In this document: positions 43,634-52,578 of the stretch, one piece after another
Numbering within the stretch: position 1 is the stretch's first letter
Layout of the letters: every line of letters starts with the position of its first letter
DNA from: JAIBJN01 sp963699495
GTDB lineage: Bacteria; Actinomycetota; Thermoleophilia; Gaiellales; Gaiellaceae
Assembly: GCA_963699495.1 (NCBI GenBank)
Contig: CAVOUB010000006.1
Location: forward strand, 1 to 64,000
Direction: 5' to 3'
DNA length: 64,000 nucleotides
Notes under the pieces: generated by a model
Seen by the model: the letters and a program-made list of their open reading frames with translations, nothing else
What the model was told of the DNA's origin: nothing
Database searches by the model: none
Translations under genes and position numbers: made by a program

Positions 43634-44901
43634 GCGCGCACCGTACCTTGCGGGACGGCGAGGCGCAGCCGCCCGGGCGCCCGCGAGAGGACGAAGAACG
43701 CGCCGCCGGCGACGACCAGCGAGGCAAGCCCGCCGACCGTGAACGCGAGCGCCGTTCCTCCCACCGCCGCAAGCCACCCGGCGAGCAGGCCGCCCGCCGG
43801 GCCCGCGCCGTTGAAGGCGAAGTAGTAGAAGCCCATCATCCGCCCGCGGAGGCGATCCGGCGTGGCCAGCTGGAGCGAGGCGTTCGCGTTCGAGGTCCAC
43901 AGGGTGAAGGCGAGCCCGGCGGCGACGAGAAGCGGTCCGACGGCCGCGAGCGAAGACTGCGGCGCAAGGAGCAGCTCGACCAGGCCGAAGGCCGCCACAC
44001 CGCCGACCACGAGCCGGGGGCTCGCACGCGAGATCGTGGCCGAGACCAGGGCCCCGGCAAGCGCTCCCGCGCCGAAGCAGGCCATGACGATCCCGAAGAC
44101 CTCGGGCCCCTCGTTCAGCGTCTGCTTGGCGAGCACGGGCAGGAGCACGTTGAAATTGAACGCAAACGTCGTCACGAGCAGGACGGTTCCGAGGACGACG
44201 GCCGCCAGCGGAACGCTACGGACGAACGCGAACGCCTCGCGGCTGCCTCGCAGGAAGGTCGGCCGTTCCTCGCCGCGGTCGAGCGGAAAGAGGTCGGCCG
44301 GCCGGATCAGCCTGAGGCTCGCCAGCACGGCCACGAAGCTCACCGCGTTCAGGAGGAAGCACGCGCCCGGGCCTGCCGCAGCGATGACCAGGCCGCCGAG
44401 GGCCGGGCCGAGCACGCGGGTTCCGTTGAAGAGGCCGGAGTTGAGAGCGACCGCGTTCGGCAGCTCGGCGCGCCCGACGAGCTGGAAGGTGAAGGCCTGC
44501 CGCGCCGGGTGGTCGACCACGAGCGAGATCCCGCGCAGGCCCGCGAGCAGGTAGACCATCCACGGCTCCACCACCCCGCCGAGCGTCACCGCAGCGAGCG
44601 CGGCCGCGAAGACCATCGAAGCGGCCTGGGTCACGATCACAGTACGGCGGACGTCGAGCCGGTCGACGAGGACGCCGCTGAAGAGCCCGAGCACGGTCGC
44701 GGGCAGGAACTGGCACAGCATCAGCAGCCCGACGGCCACGGGCGAGCCCGTCAGCTCGAGGATCAGCCAGGCGGCCGCGATGTTCTGCATCCAGGTCCCG
44801 GTGACCGAGACGACCTGGCCGGAGAAGAAGATCCTGTAGTTCCGGTGCTTGCGGAGGCTCGTCCAGGTGCGCCGGTTGGCCCGCAGTAGCGCCGCGGTCA
44901 C
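43630..44901 (-). CDS. MFS transporter (EntS-like branch)
   Basis: 423 residues, twelve membrane helices. Features include FFSGQVVSVTGTWMQNIAAA in helix 1, GVLVDRLDVRRTVI in the first cytoplasmic loop and PDRLRGRMMGFYYFAFNGAG in the central C-terminal half. This branch holds exporters of siderophores and drugs. It follows a MarR gene with a GTGA overlap, so it is probably the efflux pump that regulator controls. Confidence 0.85.
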   Translation of the reverse strand: MTAALLRANRRTWTSLRKHRNYRIFFSGQVVSVTGTWMQNIAAAWLILELTGSPVAVGLLMLCQFLPATVLGLFSGVLVDRLDVRRTVIVTQAASMVFAAALAAVTLGGVVEPWMVYLLAGLRGISLVVDHPARQAFTFQLVGRAELPNAVALNSGLFNGTRVLGPALGGLVIAAAGPGACFLLNAVSFVAVLASLRLIRPADLFPLDRGEERPTFLRGSREAFAFVRSVPLAAVVLGTVLLVTTFAFNFNVLLPVLAKQTLNEGPEVFGIVMACFGAGALAGALVSATISRASPRLVVGGVAAFGLVELLLAPQSSLAAVGPLLVAAGLAFTLWTSNANASLQLATPDRLRGRMMGFYYFAFNGAGPAGGLLAGWLAAVGGTALAFTVGGLASLVVAGGAFFVLSRAPGRLRLAVPQGTVRA

Positions 44902-45338
44902 ATGTCCTCCTCGATCAGGCGCTCGAGCGCGGGTAGCGCCGCCTCGACGGCGGCGAGCTCGGCAGGCCCGAGGCGCCGGAGTCGTGCCGCCAGCCAGGCG
45001 GTGCGCCGGGTGCGCGCGGAGCGCAAGACACGCACACCCTCCTCCGTCAGCGCGAGCTCGACCCGACGGCGATCGCGCTCCGAGCGGCGCCGGGTGACAA
45101 GGCCGGCCGTCTCCAGGCGGTCGACGTACGCGGTCATCGCCGGCGGTGAGACGCCCTCGTGCTCGGCCAGCTCTCGTACGCCGATCCCCGGATGCGACCG
45201 GATCGACCAGAGGAGCGACGCCTGGCCGCCGGTGATCCCCAGCGGCCCGAGCTCCTTGCGGAGACGGCGGTTGAGATGGAGAAGCGTGGGCCTGAGGCCA
45301 TTCGCAACTGCAACCGGATCAGAGATAGTTAACATCAT
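44898..45338 (-). CDS. MarR-family regulator
   Basis: 146 residues, winged helix with LGITGGQASLLWSIRSHPG, VRELAEHEGVSPPAMTAYVD (recognition helix) and LVTRRRSERDRRRVELAL (wing). First gene of an operon with an MFS pump and threonine aldolase, joined by GTGA overlaps. A perfect palindrome ATCATTAATGAT (45334-45345) covers its own start codon, which fits autorepression. ATG 45335 is an alternative start. Confidence 0.85.
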   Translation of the reverse strand: MMLTISDPVAVANGLRPTLLHLNRRLRKELGPLGITGGQASLLWSIRSHPGIGVRELAEHEGVSPPAMTAYVDRLETAGLVTRRRSERDRRRVELALTEEGVRVLRSARTRRTAWLAARLRRLGPAELAAVEAALPALERLIEEDM

Positions 45339-45349
45339 TAATGATTCTA
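45334..45349 (-). promoter_or_regulatory. MarR operator overlapping -10 box and start codon
   Basis: -10 box TAGAAT (45344-45349) lies 5 bases before ATG 45338. The 12-base palindrome ATCATTAATGAT (45334-45345) spans the -10 edge and the start codon. No good -35 box is seen. Confidence 0.6.
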
Positions 45350-45403
45350 GCGAGCGCGCCCGGGTCGCCGCATCACCCTTTCGGGCGGCTACCGTGAGGC
45401 GTC

Positions 45404-46384
45404 ATGGATCTCGCGCTGCTCGAAGCCACGCTGGCCGAACGGGGCGAGCCCGCGTATCGCGCCGGCCAGGCCTGGGACTGGGCCGCGCGCGGCGCAACCG
45501 GCTACGAGGAGATGACGAACCTCCCGGCCCCGTTGCGAGACGAGCTCACGTCCGCGGTGCCGTACTCGACGCTGACGCTCGAGGAGGAGGCGCATTCCCG
45601 CGACGGCACCGTGAAAGCTCTCTTCCGCACGCCCGACGGCCATCCGGTCGAGGCCGTGCTCATGCGCTACCGCGACGGCCGGCGCTCCCTCTGTCTCTCG
45701 TCGCAGTCGGGCTGCCCGCTCACCTGCACCTTCTGCGCCACCGGCTCGATGCGCTTCGGCCGGAATCTGACAGCCTGGGAGATCCTCGACCAGGCGCTTC
45801 ACTTCCGGCGGATCGAGAACGTCAATCACGCAGTCTTCATGGGCATGGGTGAGCCGATGCTGAACCTCGACTCGGTCCTGGCGGCTGCCCGGCGACTACC
45901 GGATCTCGGCATCACCCACCGGCGAACGACGATCTCGACGGTCGGCTGGCTCCCCGGCCTGAGCCGCTTCGTCGACGAGGTCGACGAGCCGATCCGGCTC
46001 GCGCTCTCCCTGCACGCGCCCGAGGGCGCGCTGCGCTCCGAGTTGATGCCGGTCAACGACCGCTACCCGCTGGACAACGTCCTCGCCGAGTGCCGCCGCT
46101 ACGTGGCGCTGCGCGGACGCAAGGTATTCGTCGAGTACGTGATGCTTGCCGGCGTCAACGACACGGTCGGGCAAGCGCGTGCTCTGGCCAGGCTCCTGGG
46201 CCCGGAGGCCTTCAAGGTGAACCTGATCCCGTACAACCCGACAGGCCTCTTCGACGGCTCCTCCCGCGAGGCGATCGCAGCATTCCGGGAAGCCCTCCGC
46301 CGCAGCGGCGTGCATGCGACCGTCCGACTCACGCGCGGGCGGGACATCGAGGCCGCCTGCGGCCAGCTCGCCGCGGCGCGATGA
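45404..46384 (+). CDS. rlmN: 23S rRNA A2503 / tRNA A37 C2-methyltransferase
   Basis: 326 residues, radical-SAM. The cluster motif CPLTCTFCATGSMRFGRN holds C-x3-C-x2-C. VFMGMGEPMLN, RRTTISTVGWLPG, RLALSLHAPEG and the late Cys in EAACGQL (second catalytic Cys) identify RlmN. It methylates A2503 in the peptidyl-transferase centre. Divergent from the MarR operon. Confidence 0.95.
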   Translation: MDLALLEATLAERGEPAYRAGQAWDWAARGATGYEEMTNLPAPLRDELTSAVPYSTLTLEEEAHSRDGTVKALFRTPDGHPVEAVLMRYRDGRRSLCLSSQSGCPLTCTFCATGSMRFGRNLTAWEILDQALHFRRIENVNHAVFMGMGEPMLNLDSVLAAARRLPDLGITHRRTTISTVGWLPGLSRFVDEVDEPIRLALSLHAPEGALRSELMPVNDRYPLDNVLAECRRYVALRGRKVFVEYVMLAGVNDTVGQARALARLLGPEAFKVNLIPYNPTGLFDGSSREAIAAFREALRRSGVHATVRLTRGRDIEAACGQLAAAR

Positions 46385-46562
46385 CCGTGGCGCTGGTTCC
46401 CGGCAACTACCCCTGCCGAGCTACAAGCTCTTGTCACACCTTGCGCGGGTCCCTGCACAGCCCCTGACACACCGGCGCGCTTTTCACCGTTAGGCTGAAA
46501 GCGGGTGGTGGTCCGGGGTGGCCCCAGACAGCAGCTGCCCGAGCTGCGCCGACGCGTCTGGG

Positions 46563-47111
46563 CTAGAGAGCGGCAAGCCGCTCCGCAAGCTCGACGTGGC
46601 CGCCGTCCCGGGCGAAGTCGGCGGCTGTGCGACCATCGTCGGCGGCCAGCGTCGGGTTGGCGCCGTGCGCAAGGAGCAGCTCCGCCAGCGGCTCATCCCC
46701 GTGCTGGGCGGCTGCATGGAGCGCCGTGAACCCGCCCTGCTGCTTGACATTGGGATCGGCGCCGCGTTCGAGCAGCAACGCCGCCGTCTCCTCCTCGCGC
46801 GCGGCAACGGCGCTCTGCAGCGGCGTCACCCGCAGCTGATCGTTCCGCGCGACGACGTCGATGAGCGCGCCGCGGTCGACGAGGAGCCGCGCGGTCTCCG
46901 GCCGCCGGAAGAAGGCAGCCAGGTGTAGCGGCGTGAAGCCGTCGTCGGCCCACGCGCTGACAAGGCCCGGGTCATTGTCGAGCAGCTCGGCGACCCGCCC
47001 GGTCCGCCCCACGGCGGCCGCCTCGAAGATGTCGAGCTCGGGGTCGCCCGCGAGGATCTCGCCGACGCGGGTCGCGTCGCCGCGGTACACGGCTTCGAGC
47101 AGCTCACTCAA
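46563..47111 (-). CDS. ankyrin-repeat protein
   Basis: 182 residues, about four ankyrin repeats (DDGFTPLHLAAFFRRPETAR; GGFTALHAAAQHGDEPLAEL; NPTLAADDGRTAADFARDGG), a protein-binding scaffold. Start TTG 47111 overlaps the cupin stop (TTGAGTGA). Last gene of the glycine-cleavage transcript. Partner unknown. Bases 46385-46562 after it hold no gene I can support. Confidence 0.75.
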   Translation of the reverse strand: MSELLEAVYRGDATRVGEILAGDPELDIFEAAAVGRTGRVAELLDNDPGLVSAWADDGFTPLHLAAFFRRPETARLLVDRGALIDVVARNDQLRVTPLQSAVAAREEETAALLLERGADPNVKQQGGFTALHAAAQHGDEPLAELLLAHGANPTLAADDGRTAADFARDGGHVELAERLAAL

Positions 47112-47460
47112 AGAACGTGTCCTCGTCCGAATACGGCGGGGCGCAGCAACAGAGAAAGCGGAGCTCGTCCTCGCCGGCCCGGATCTCGTGCCAGGCTCCC
47201 GGCGGGATGAGAATCGCGTGGCCCGGCCCGACATCGCGCTCGATTCCCGCGACCTCCATCCGGCCGGAGCCCTCGAGCACGACGTAGATCTCTTCCGTGC
47301 GGGCGTGATAGTGCCGGCGCGTGGCGGCGCCCGGCGTCAGAGTGGCGTCCGCGAGGCTCTGCTTGGAGGCACCGCCGAAATGCGCGTCAAGCAGGACGCG
47401 GATGCTCGAGCCGTCGAGGGTCGTGAACGCCTCCGCCTGCTCGCGGCGTCGGACCTCCAT
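47104..47460 (-). CDS. cupin-domain protein
   Basis: 118 residues, one cupin barrel: motif 1 RRHYHARTEEIYVVLEG with His/His/Glu, motif 2 PGHAILIPPGAWHEI. It probably binds one metal and a small ligand; enzymatic role unknown. ATG 47460 overlaps the preceding stop (TGATG). C-terminal CCCAPPYSDEDTFFE has three Cys in a row. Confidence 0.8.
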   Translation of the reverse strand: MEVRRREQAEAFTTLDGSSIRVLLDAHFGGASKQSLADATLTPGAATRRHYHARTEEIYVVLEGSGRMEVAGIERDVGPGHAILIPPGAWHEIRAGEDELRFLCCCAPPYSDEDTFFE

Positions 47461-48200
47461 CAAGTGTTCCCTGCCCTGAGCGCGAGCGCGGCAGCCTGGG
47501 CGGCGCTCCGCTCTTCCGCGAGCTCGGCCGCCTCGGCGCGCTCCTCGATCACCGGAAGAGCCGTGTCGTCGCCGAGCTCTGCGAGCGCCGACATCGCTGA
47601 GATCCGCTCGGTCGGATCCTTGGAGTGCAGCCGTCGCCGCAGGTCCGGCACGATCGGCTTCGCAGCCTCAGGCCCGAGGCTCACCACGGCGTTCACCGCG
47701 GCCTCGCGCACTGATCGGTCGCGATCGCGGGTCAGCGAGAGGACGAGCCGCCGAGCATCGTCTTCCAGGATCTCGACTGCAATGCCCGGGACCCAGGCGC
47801 GCACCCGGCCGCTCTTGCTCCGCGAGAGCTCGTCGAGCACGACCGCCGCCCTGCCGCGATCGCTCCGCAGGATGTCCGTCTCGCGCGCAAGCGCCTCTTC
47901 AGCCGCAGGCCCAGCCTCGATCGCGTCGGCGACCGCGTCCGCCCGGTCGTCACGCCAGAGCCCCTCGACCTTGGCGAACGTGCGCCGGGTCCATCCCTTT
48001 GCCGCGGCGCGCTTGCGCAGCGCCTGCTGGAAGTCCTCTTCGTCGGCCGCTCGCTCGAGCAGCACTTCCTGCAGGACAGGACGGCCCTCCGGTCCCACCT
48101 CCTCCGCGAGGCGAGCGACCGCAGCGACGAACTCGTCGCCCTCGTGCGCCTGGGCGAGAGCGTCCACCCGGGCGCCGATCTCGTGCTTGGCGGCGGTCAC
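47460..48200 (-). CDS. HEAT-repeat-like protein
   Basis: 246 residues, all-helical. The C-terminal half has HEAT-type repeats (DRSVREAAVNAVVSLGPEAA; DPTERISAMSALAELGDDTA) and the N-terminal half irregular helices. Probably a scaffold or binding protein. GTG 48200 overlaps the gcvPB stop (GTGA). Its position in the glycine-cleavage operon is unusual. Confidence 0.7.
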   Translation of the reverse strand: MTAAKHEIGARVDALAQAHEGDEFVAAVARLAEEVGPEGRPVLQEVLLERAADEEDFQQALRKRAAAKGWTRRTFAKVEGLWRDDRADAVADAIEAGPAAEEALARETDILRSDRGRAAVVLDELSRSKSGRVRAWVPGIAVEILEDDARRLVLSLTRDRDRSVREAAVNAVVSLGPEAAKPIVPDLRRRLHSKDPTERISAMSALAELGDDTALPVIEERAEAAELAEERSAAQAAALALRAGNT

Positions 48201-49696
48201 GCGCCTCTCTGCGCCTCGAGCGCCTCGCCCTTGGCCCCGGGCGGCCCGAGATCGGGATGCTCCTCGAACCCGTACTTGACGATCGCGCGCTTGGCTGCCT
48301 TCACCTCATCCAGCCGCCGCACCGGCCTGCGGTGCGGCGCGTCCTTCAGCGCCTGCGGATCCGTCGCAGCCTCCTCCGCGATCGCGCGCATCGCCTCGAC
48401 AAACGCATCCAGCGTCTCCTTCGCCTCGGTCTCGGTGGGCTCGATCATGAGGGCCTCGGCAACGATGAGCGGGAAGTAGATCGTCGGCGGATGGAATCCG
48501 TGGTCCATCAGGCGCTTCGCGACATCCAGGGCCGTGATCCCGTGATCGCGCTTGAGGCTCCGCGCCGAGGCGACGAACTCGTGCATGCAAAGCCGGTCGA
48601 ACGGAAGGTCGTAGACGTCCCGGAGGCGCGCGAGCAGGTAGTTGGCGTTGAGGACGGCCACCTCGGACATCTCGCGGAGCGCCGGCCCATAGGCTCGGAT
48701 GAACGCATACGAGCGGACGAACACGCCGAAGGGCCCGCCGAACCCACGCACCTTCCCGATCGTCTTCGGCCGCTCGTAGTCCAGCCCGAAGACGTCCTCC
48801 TTGCGAATGACCGCCGGAACGGGCAGGAACGGCTCGAGGATGTCGCGGACCGCGATCGGCCCGCCTCCTGGCCCCCCGCCGCCGTGAGGCTGCGAGAAGG
48901 TCTTGTGCAGGTTGATGTGGACGATGTCGAACCCCATGTCGCCGGGCCGTGAGATCCCACAGACCGCGTTCAGGTTCGCGCCGTCGTAGTAGAGGAGCGC
49001 GCCGGCATCGTGGAAGATCGCCGAGACCTCCTCGATGTGCTCGTCGAAGAGGCCGAGCGTCGAGGGATTGGTGAGCATGAGGCCGGCCGTTCGCTCGTCC
49101 ACCTTCGCACGCAGGTCGCCAAGGTCGAGGTTGCCGCGCTCATCCGTCCCCACCTTCTGGAGCTCGAAGCCGGCCATCGCGACGCTCGCGGGATTGGTGC
49201 CGTGAGCGGTATCCGCCGTGATGACGACCCGGCGCTGGTCCGCCTCCCCCCTGTCGGCGAAGTACGCCCGCATGAGCATGAGCCCGGTGAGCTCGCCCTG
49301 GGAGCCCGCTGCCGGCTGGAGCGAGACGGCGTGGAGGCCGCACACCTCGGCGAGGATCTCCTGCAGGCGCCACATCAACTCGAGCGCGCCCTGGGAGGCC
49401 TCTTCCTCCTGGTACGGATGGAGGTCGCGGAAGCCGGGCAGGTTGACCACGCGTTCGTTGACGCGGGGGTTGTGCTTCATCGTGCAGGAGCCGAGCGGGT
49501 AGAAGCCCGTGTCCACGCCGAAGTTACGGTCGGCGAGAGCCGTGAAGTGGCGAACGAGCTCCGGCTCCGAGATCTCCGGCAGGCGCGGCGCCTTTCGGCG
49601 CGCAAGCTCCTCCGGCACCTCCGCCTTGGGAAGCTCGTAGCGCGGTAGCGAGCCCGCGCGGCGGCCGGGCCTGGACTTCTCGAAGATGAGCTTCAT
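48197..49696 (-). CDS. gcvPB: glycine dehydrogenase (decarboxylating) subunit 2
   Basis: 499 residues, the catalytic half of a split P-protein. The Schiff-base Lys is in DIVHINLHKTFSQPHGGGGP. Also TGFYPLGSCTMKHNPR, LQPAAGSQGELTGL, TADTAHGTNPASVAMAG. With subunit 1 it decarboxylates glycine and passes the aminomethyl group to the lipoyl arm of GcvH. ATG start overlaps the gcvPA stop (ATGA). Confidence 0.95.
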   Translation of the reverse strand: MKLIFEKSRPGRRAGSLPRYELPKAEVPEELARRKAPRLPEISEPELVRHFTALADRNFGVDTGFYPLGSCTMKHNPRVNERVVNLPGFRDLHPYQEEEASQGALELMWRLQEILAEVCGLHAVSLQPAAGSQGELTGLMLMRAYFADRGEADQRRVVITADTAHGTNPASVAMAGFELQKVGTDERGNLDLGDLRAKVDERTAGLMLTNPSTLGLFDEHIEEVSAIFHDAGALLYYDGANLNAVCGISRPGDMGFDIVHINLHKTFSQPHGGGGPGGGPIAVRDILEPFLPVPAVIRKEDVFGLDYERPKTIGKVRGFGGPFGVFVRSYAFIRAYGPALREMSEVAVLNANYLLARLRDVYDLPFDRLCMHEFVASARSLKRDHGITALDVAKRLMDHGFHPPTIYFPLIVAEALMIEPTETEAKETLDAFVEAMRAIAEEAATDPQALKDAPHRRPVRRLDEVKAAKRAIVKYGFEEHPDLGPPGAKGEALEAQRGA

Positions 49697-51024
49697 CCCG
49701 TTACCTCGCCCAGGACTTCGGCGAGACGGTCGATGTCGGCAGGAGTTCGCCTCTCCGTCACGGCGACGAGCAGCGTGTCGTCGAGCCCGGCATAGTCGCG
49801 TCCGAGGGCGTAGCCCGGATGCACGCCTCGTGCGCGGGCAGCTCGGATGACGTCCTTCGCGCTCCGTCCGACGCGGACGGCAAACTCCTTGAACGTTGTC
49901 TGCTTCGGAAACACCAGAGGAAGTCCCAGCCGCTCTTTCGCATACTCGCCGAGGCTCATGCAGGTCTCCCCCAGCTCCCGCAACCCCTGCGGACCCAGCC
50001 AGGAAAGGTGGACGAGGCCGGCAAGAGCCAGGAGGGTCTGGTTCGTGGTGATATTCGACGTCGCCTTCTCTCGTCGGATGTGCTGCTCGCGCGTCTGCAG
50101 GGTCAGGACATAGCCGCGCTCCCCGCTCAGGTCCGTCGTTTCGCCGACGATGCGTCCAGGCATACGGCGGATGAAGTCAGACCGCGCGGCGATGAAGCCG
50201 TAGTGCGGGCCGCCGTACGACTGGTAGTTCCCAGCGCTTTGGCCCTCCCCGATCGCCAGCGCGGCCCCGTACGCACCGGGGGCTTCCAGGACTCCGAGCG
50301 AGACCGGATCAACGTGCGCAACCGGCAGCGCACCCGCGTCGTTGGCCGCTGCGGCAAGATCGGGAGCAGGCTCGAGGCACCCGAGGAAGTTCGGCTGCTG
50401 GAAGATCACGCACGCGGCGCCGGATGCCGCCTCGCGGATCTCGTCGGCGTCTGTGACGCCCTCGTGATGGCCGACCTCGACGACCTCGAGGCCGAAGCCG
50501 GGCGCGTATGTCTTCACGACCTGGCGCACCTGCGGATTCAGCGTCTCGCAGAGCACTACCTTGTCGCGCCCCGTCACGTGCTTCGCGACGAAGCAGGCGT
50601 CGGCGGCGACCGTCGTCCCGTCGTACCCGGATGCGTTCGAGACGTCCATGGCGGTCAGCTCACAGATGACGGTCTGGTACTCGAAAATGGCCTGGAGGAC
50701 GCCCTGGCTCATCTCGGGCTGGTACGGCGTGTAGGCGGTCAGGAACTCGCCTCGAGAGAGGACGGCGTCGACGACGGCGGGCACGTAGTGGTCATAGATC
50801 CCGGCTCCGAGGAACGAGAGCTCCTGTCCGGTGTCGACATTCCGCTGGGCCAGCTCCGTGAGGTGCGCGACGATTTCGGGCTCGGAGAGCGCGGGCTCGA
50901 GGTCGAGCGCACGATGGAAGCGCACGCCTTCCGGGATGTCGCGAAAGAGCTCAGCGACCGACGAGACGCCGATTGCCGCGAGCATGGCCTCACGGTCGGC
51001 GTCGGTGAGTGAGAGATGGCTCAC
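49693..51024 (-). CDS. gcvPA: glycine dehydrogenase (decarboxylating) subunit 1
   Basis: 443 residues, N-terminal half of the split P-protein. FLGAGIYDHYVPAVVDAVLS, YTPYQPEMSQGVLQAIFEYQ, SNASGYDGTTVAADAC, GEGQSAGNYQSYGGPHYGF and EKATSNITTNQTL are family motifs. GTG 51024 overlaps the gcvH stop (GTGA); the longer upstream frame runs through gcvH and is not used. Confidence 0.95.
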   Translation of the reverse strand: MSHLSLTDADREAMLAAIGVSSVAELFRDIPEGVRFHRALDLEPALSEPEIVAHLTELAQRNVDTGQELSFLGAGIYDHYVPAVVDAVLSRGEFLTAYTPYQPEMSQGVLQAIFEYQTVICELTAMDVSNASGYDGTTVAADACFVAKHVTGRDKVVLCETLNPQVRQVVKTYAPGFGLEVVEVGHHEGVTDADEIREAASGAACVIFQQPNFLGCLEPAPDLAAAANDAGALPVAHVDPVSLGVLEAPGAYGAALAIGEGQSAGNYQSYGGPHYGFIAARSDFIRRMPGRIVGETTDLSGERGYVLTLQTREQHIRREKATSNITTNQTLLALAGLVHLSWLGPQGLRELGETCMSLGEYAKERLGLPLVFPKQTTFKEFAVRVGRSAKDVIRAARARGVHPGYALGRDYAGLDDTLLVAVTERRTPADIDRLAEVLGEVTG

Positions 51025-51416
51025 TGGTCCGCGACGAGCTTGCGGTAGGAATCCGGATCCAGCAGCGAGTCCAGCTCGGCGGGATCGGACAGCCGGATGC
51101 GCACGAGCCAGCCCTCGCCGTAGGGATCGTCGTTGATCGTCTCGGGCTCCTCGACGACCTTGGCGTTCACCTGAAGGACCTCGCCGGAGAGAGGCGCCAC
51201 CACCTCGCTCACCGCCTTCACCGACTCGATCTCGCCGTAGCTCTCGTCCTTGGCTAGAGCCGAGCCCTCCTCCGGCGGCTCGTAGTGGACGAGCTCCCCG
51301 AGGGCGTCCTGCGCGTACCACGTGATCCCCAGCGTTGCGACGTCACCGTCGACGCGCGCCCAGTCGTGCTCCGGGTGGTAGCGAAGATCGTCTGGGTAGC
51401 TCTCCTCTGCGGCCAC
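51021..51416 (-). CDS. gcvH: glycine cleavage system H protein
   Basis: 131 residues. Lipoyl domain with the lipoylated Lys in GEIESVKAVSEVVAP. HPEHDWARVDGDVATLGITW at the start and GEGWLVRIRLSDPAELDSLL at the end match GcvH. GTG 51416 overlaps the TAG of gcvT by one base. It carries the aminomethyl and dihydrolipoyl intermediates among P, T and L proteins. Confidence 0.95.
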   Translation of the reverse strand: MAAEESYPDDLRYHPEHDWARVDGDVATLGITWYAQDALGELVHYEPPEEGSALAKDESYGEIESVKAVSEVVAPLSGEVLQVNAKVVEEPETINDDPYGEGWLVRIRLSDPAELDSLLDPDSYRKLVADQ

Positions 51417-52447
51417 TAGGACTCCTCTCGCTTGTAGAACGGCTTCCGGACGATACGCGCCCGGCGAGGTCGTCCGCGCAGGTCGATCGTGACTTCGGTT
51501 CCGACCTCCGCGAGCGCGGCCGGAACGTACCCGAGGCCGATGCCGACGTCGAGCGTGGGGGAAAGCGTTCCGGATGTCACCCGCCCGCCTTCGGCGATCG
51601 GCATGCCGGCGCGCGGGATCCCGGGATCCTCCATGACGAACGCGACGAGCTTCTCCTCGGCCCCCACCTCCTGCTGACGGCGCAGCACCTCCACCCCGGT
51701 GAAGTCCTTGTCCAGCGCGCAGGCCCAACTTAGGCCGGCCTCGATCGGGGTTCGCTCGGGTGTGATGTCGCTGCCGTGCAACGGGTAACAAACCTCGAGC
51801 CGAAGAGTGTCGCGGGCTCCGAGCCCGCAGGGCTCGATGCCGCGCTCGAGGATTGCGTCCCACAGGGCGACCGCGTCGTCCGGCGCGCATCCCAGCTCGC
51901 AGCCTTGCTCACCCGTGTACCCGGTGCCGGCGACGAGACAGCGGACGCCTAGGACGTCGAGGTTCTCGCGAAACGTGAACGGCTCGACCTCGACCCCCAG
52001 GCGCTCGAGGGCCTCCGGCCCCTGGACGGCGAGGTACGCCCACTGGTCCGAGACATCCTCGGTCTCGGAGAGGGCCCCGCGGTCGGGCTCGACGTTCGCG
52101 GCGTTGACGACCAGCAGGTAGTCGTCGGCCCCACGACGGTACGCGATCAGGTCGTCCACGATCCCCCCGTCGTGGTTCGTCAGGAGCGTGTACTGGGCAT
52201 GTCCGCCTTCGATGCGGTCGAGGTCGTTGGACAGCCTTGCTTGCAAGTAGTCGCGCGCACCGTCGCCGGCGATCCGAAGCTCACCCATGTGCGACACGTC
52301 GAAGACCCCCGCCCTCGTTCGCACAGCTCGGTGCTCGTCACCGATGCTCGAGTACTGCACCGGCATCTCCCACCCCGCGAAGGGGACGAGGCGCGCGCCG
52401 AGTGCGGCATGTCGCTCGTACAGTGGCGTGCGCCGGAGCGTCTGCAC
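51416..52447 (-). CDS. gcvT: aminomethyltransferase (T protein)
   Basis: 343 residues. GWEMPVQYSSIGDEHRAVRT, GVFDVSHMGELRIAG, GYTGEQGCELGC and ARDTLRLEVCYPLHGSDITP are GcvT motifs. It moves the one-carbon unit from GcvH to tetrahydrofolate with release of ammonia. First gene of the operon. GTG start. No glycine riboswitch is visible in the 131-base gap upstream. Confidence 0.95.
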   Translation of the reverse strand: MQTLRRTPLYERHAALGARLVPFAGWEMPVQYSSIGDEHRAVRTRAGVFDVSHMGELRIAGDGARDYLQARLSNDLDRIEGGHAQYTLLTNHDGGIVDDLIAYRRGADDYLLVVNAANVEPDRGALSETEDVSDQWAYLAVQGPEALERLGVEVEPFTFRENLDVLGVRCLVAGTGYTGEQGCELGCAPDDAVALWDAILERGIEPCGLGARDTLRLEVCYPLHGSDITPERTPIEAGLSWACALDKDFTGVEVLRRQQEVGAEEKLVAFVMEDPGIPRAGMPIAEGGRVTSGTLSPTLDVGIGLGYVPAALAEVGTEVTIDLRGRPRRARIVRKPFYKREES

Positions 52448-52494
52448 CGGGCGGAAATCCTATCCGTATCGGCCTCGTTGCGGACGCCCCGGTA

Positions 52495-52511
52495 GGGGGC
52501 TCGCAGCCCCC
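52495..52511 (-). terminator. short hairpin between tryptophanase and gcvT
   Basis: Perfect 7-base stem GGGGGCT / AGCCCCC with a 3-base loop, without a T-run. It probably separates the tryptophanase transcript from the gcv operon. Confidence 0.45.
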
Positions 52512-52578
52512 CGATTTGAATCTATCGCCCGACGGCGCACAGATGGGACACGAGCCCGCGTCGAGAGAGTGACTGTCG

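Noticed and set aside
46381..46467. 28-codon ORF overlapping the rlmN stop (ATGA)
   Set aside because: Too short, no ribosome site beyond the overlap, no recognisable sequence.
46518..46928. Plus-strand ORF beginning with a CPSC zinc-ribbon-like motif
   Set aside because: Almost all of it is antisense to the ankyrin gene; the motif is isolated.
52448..52578. Glycine riboswitch upstream of gcvT
   Set aside because: The minus-strand sequence lacks the conserved glycine-aptamer motifs; only a short hairpin is present.
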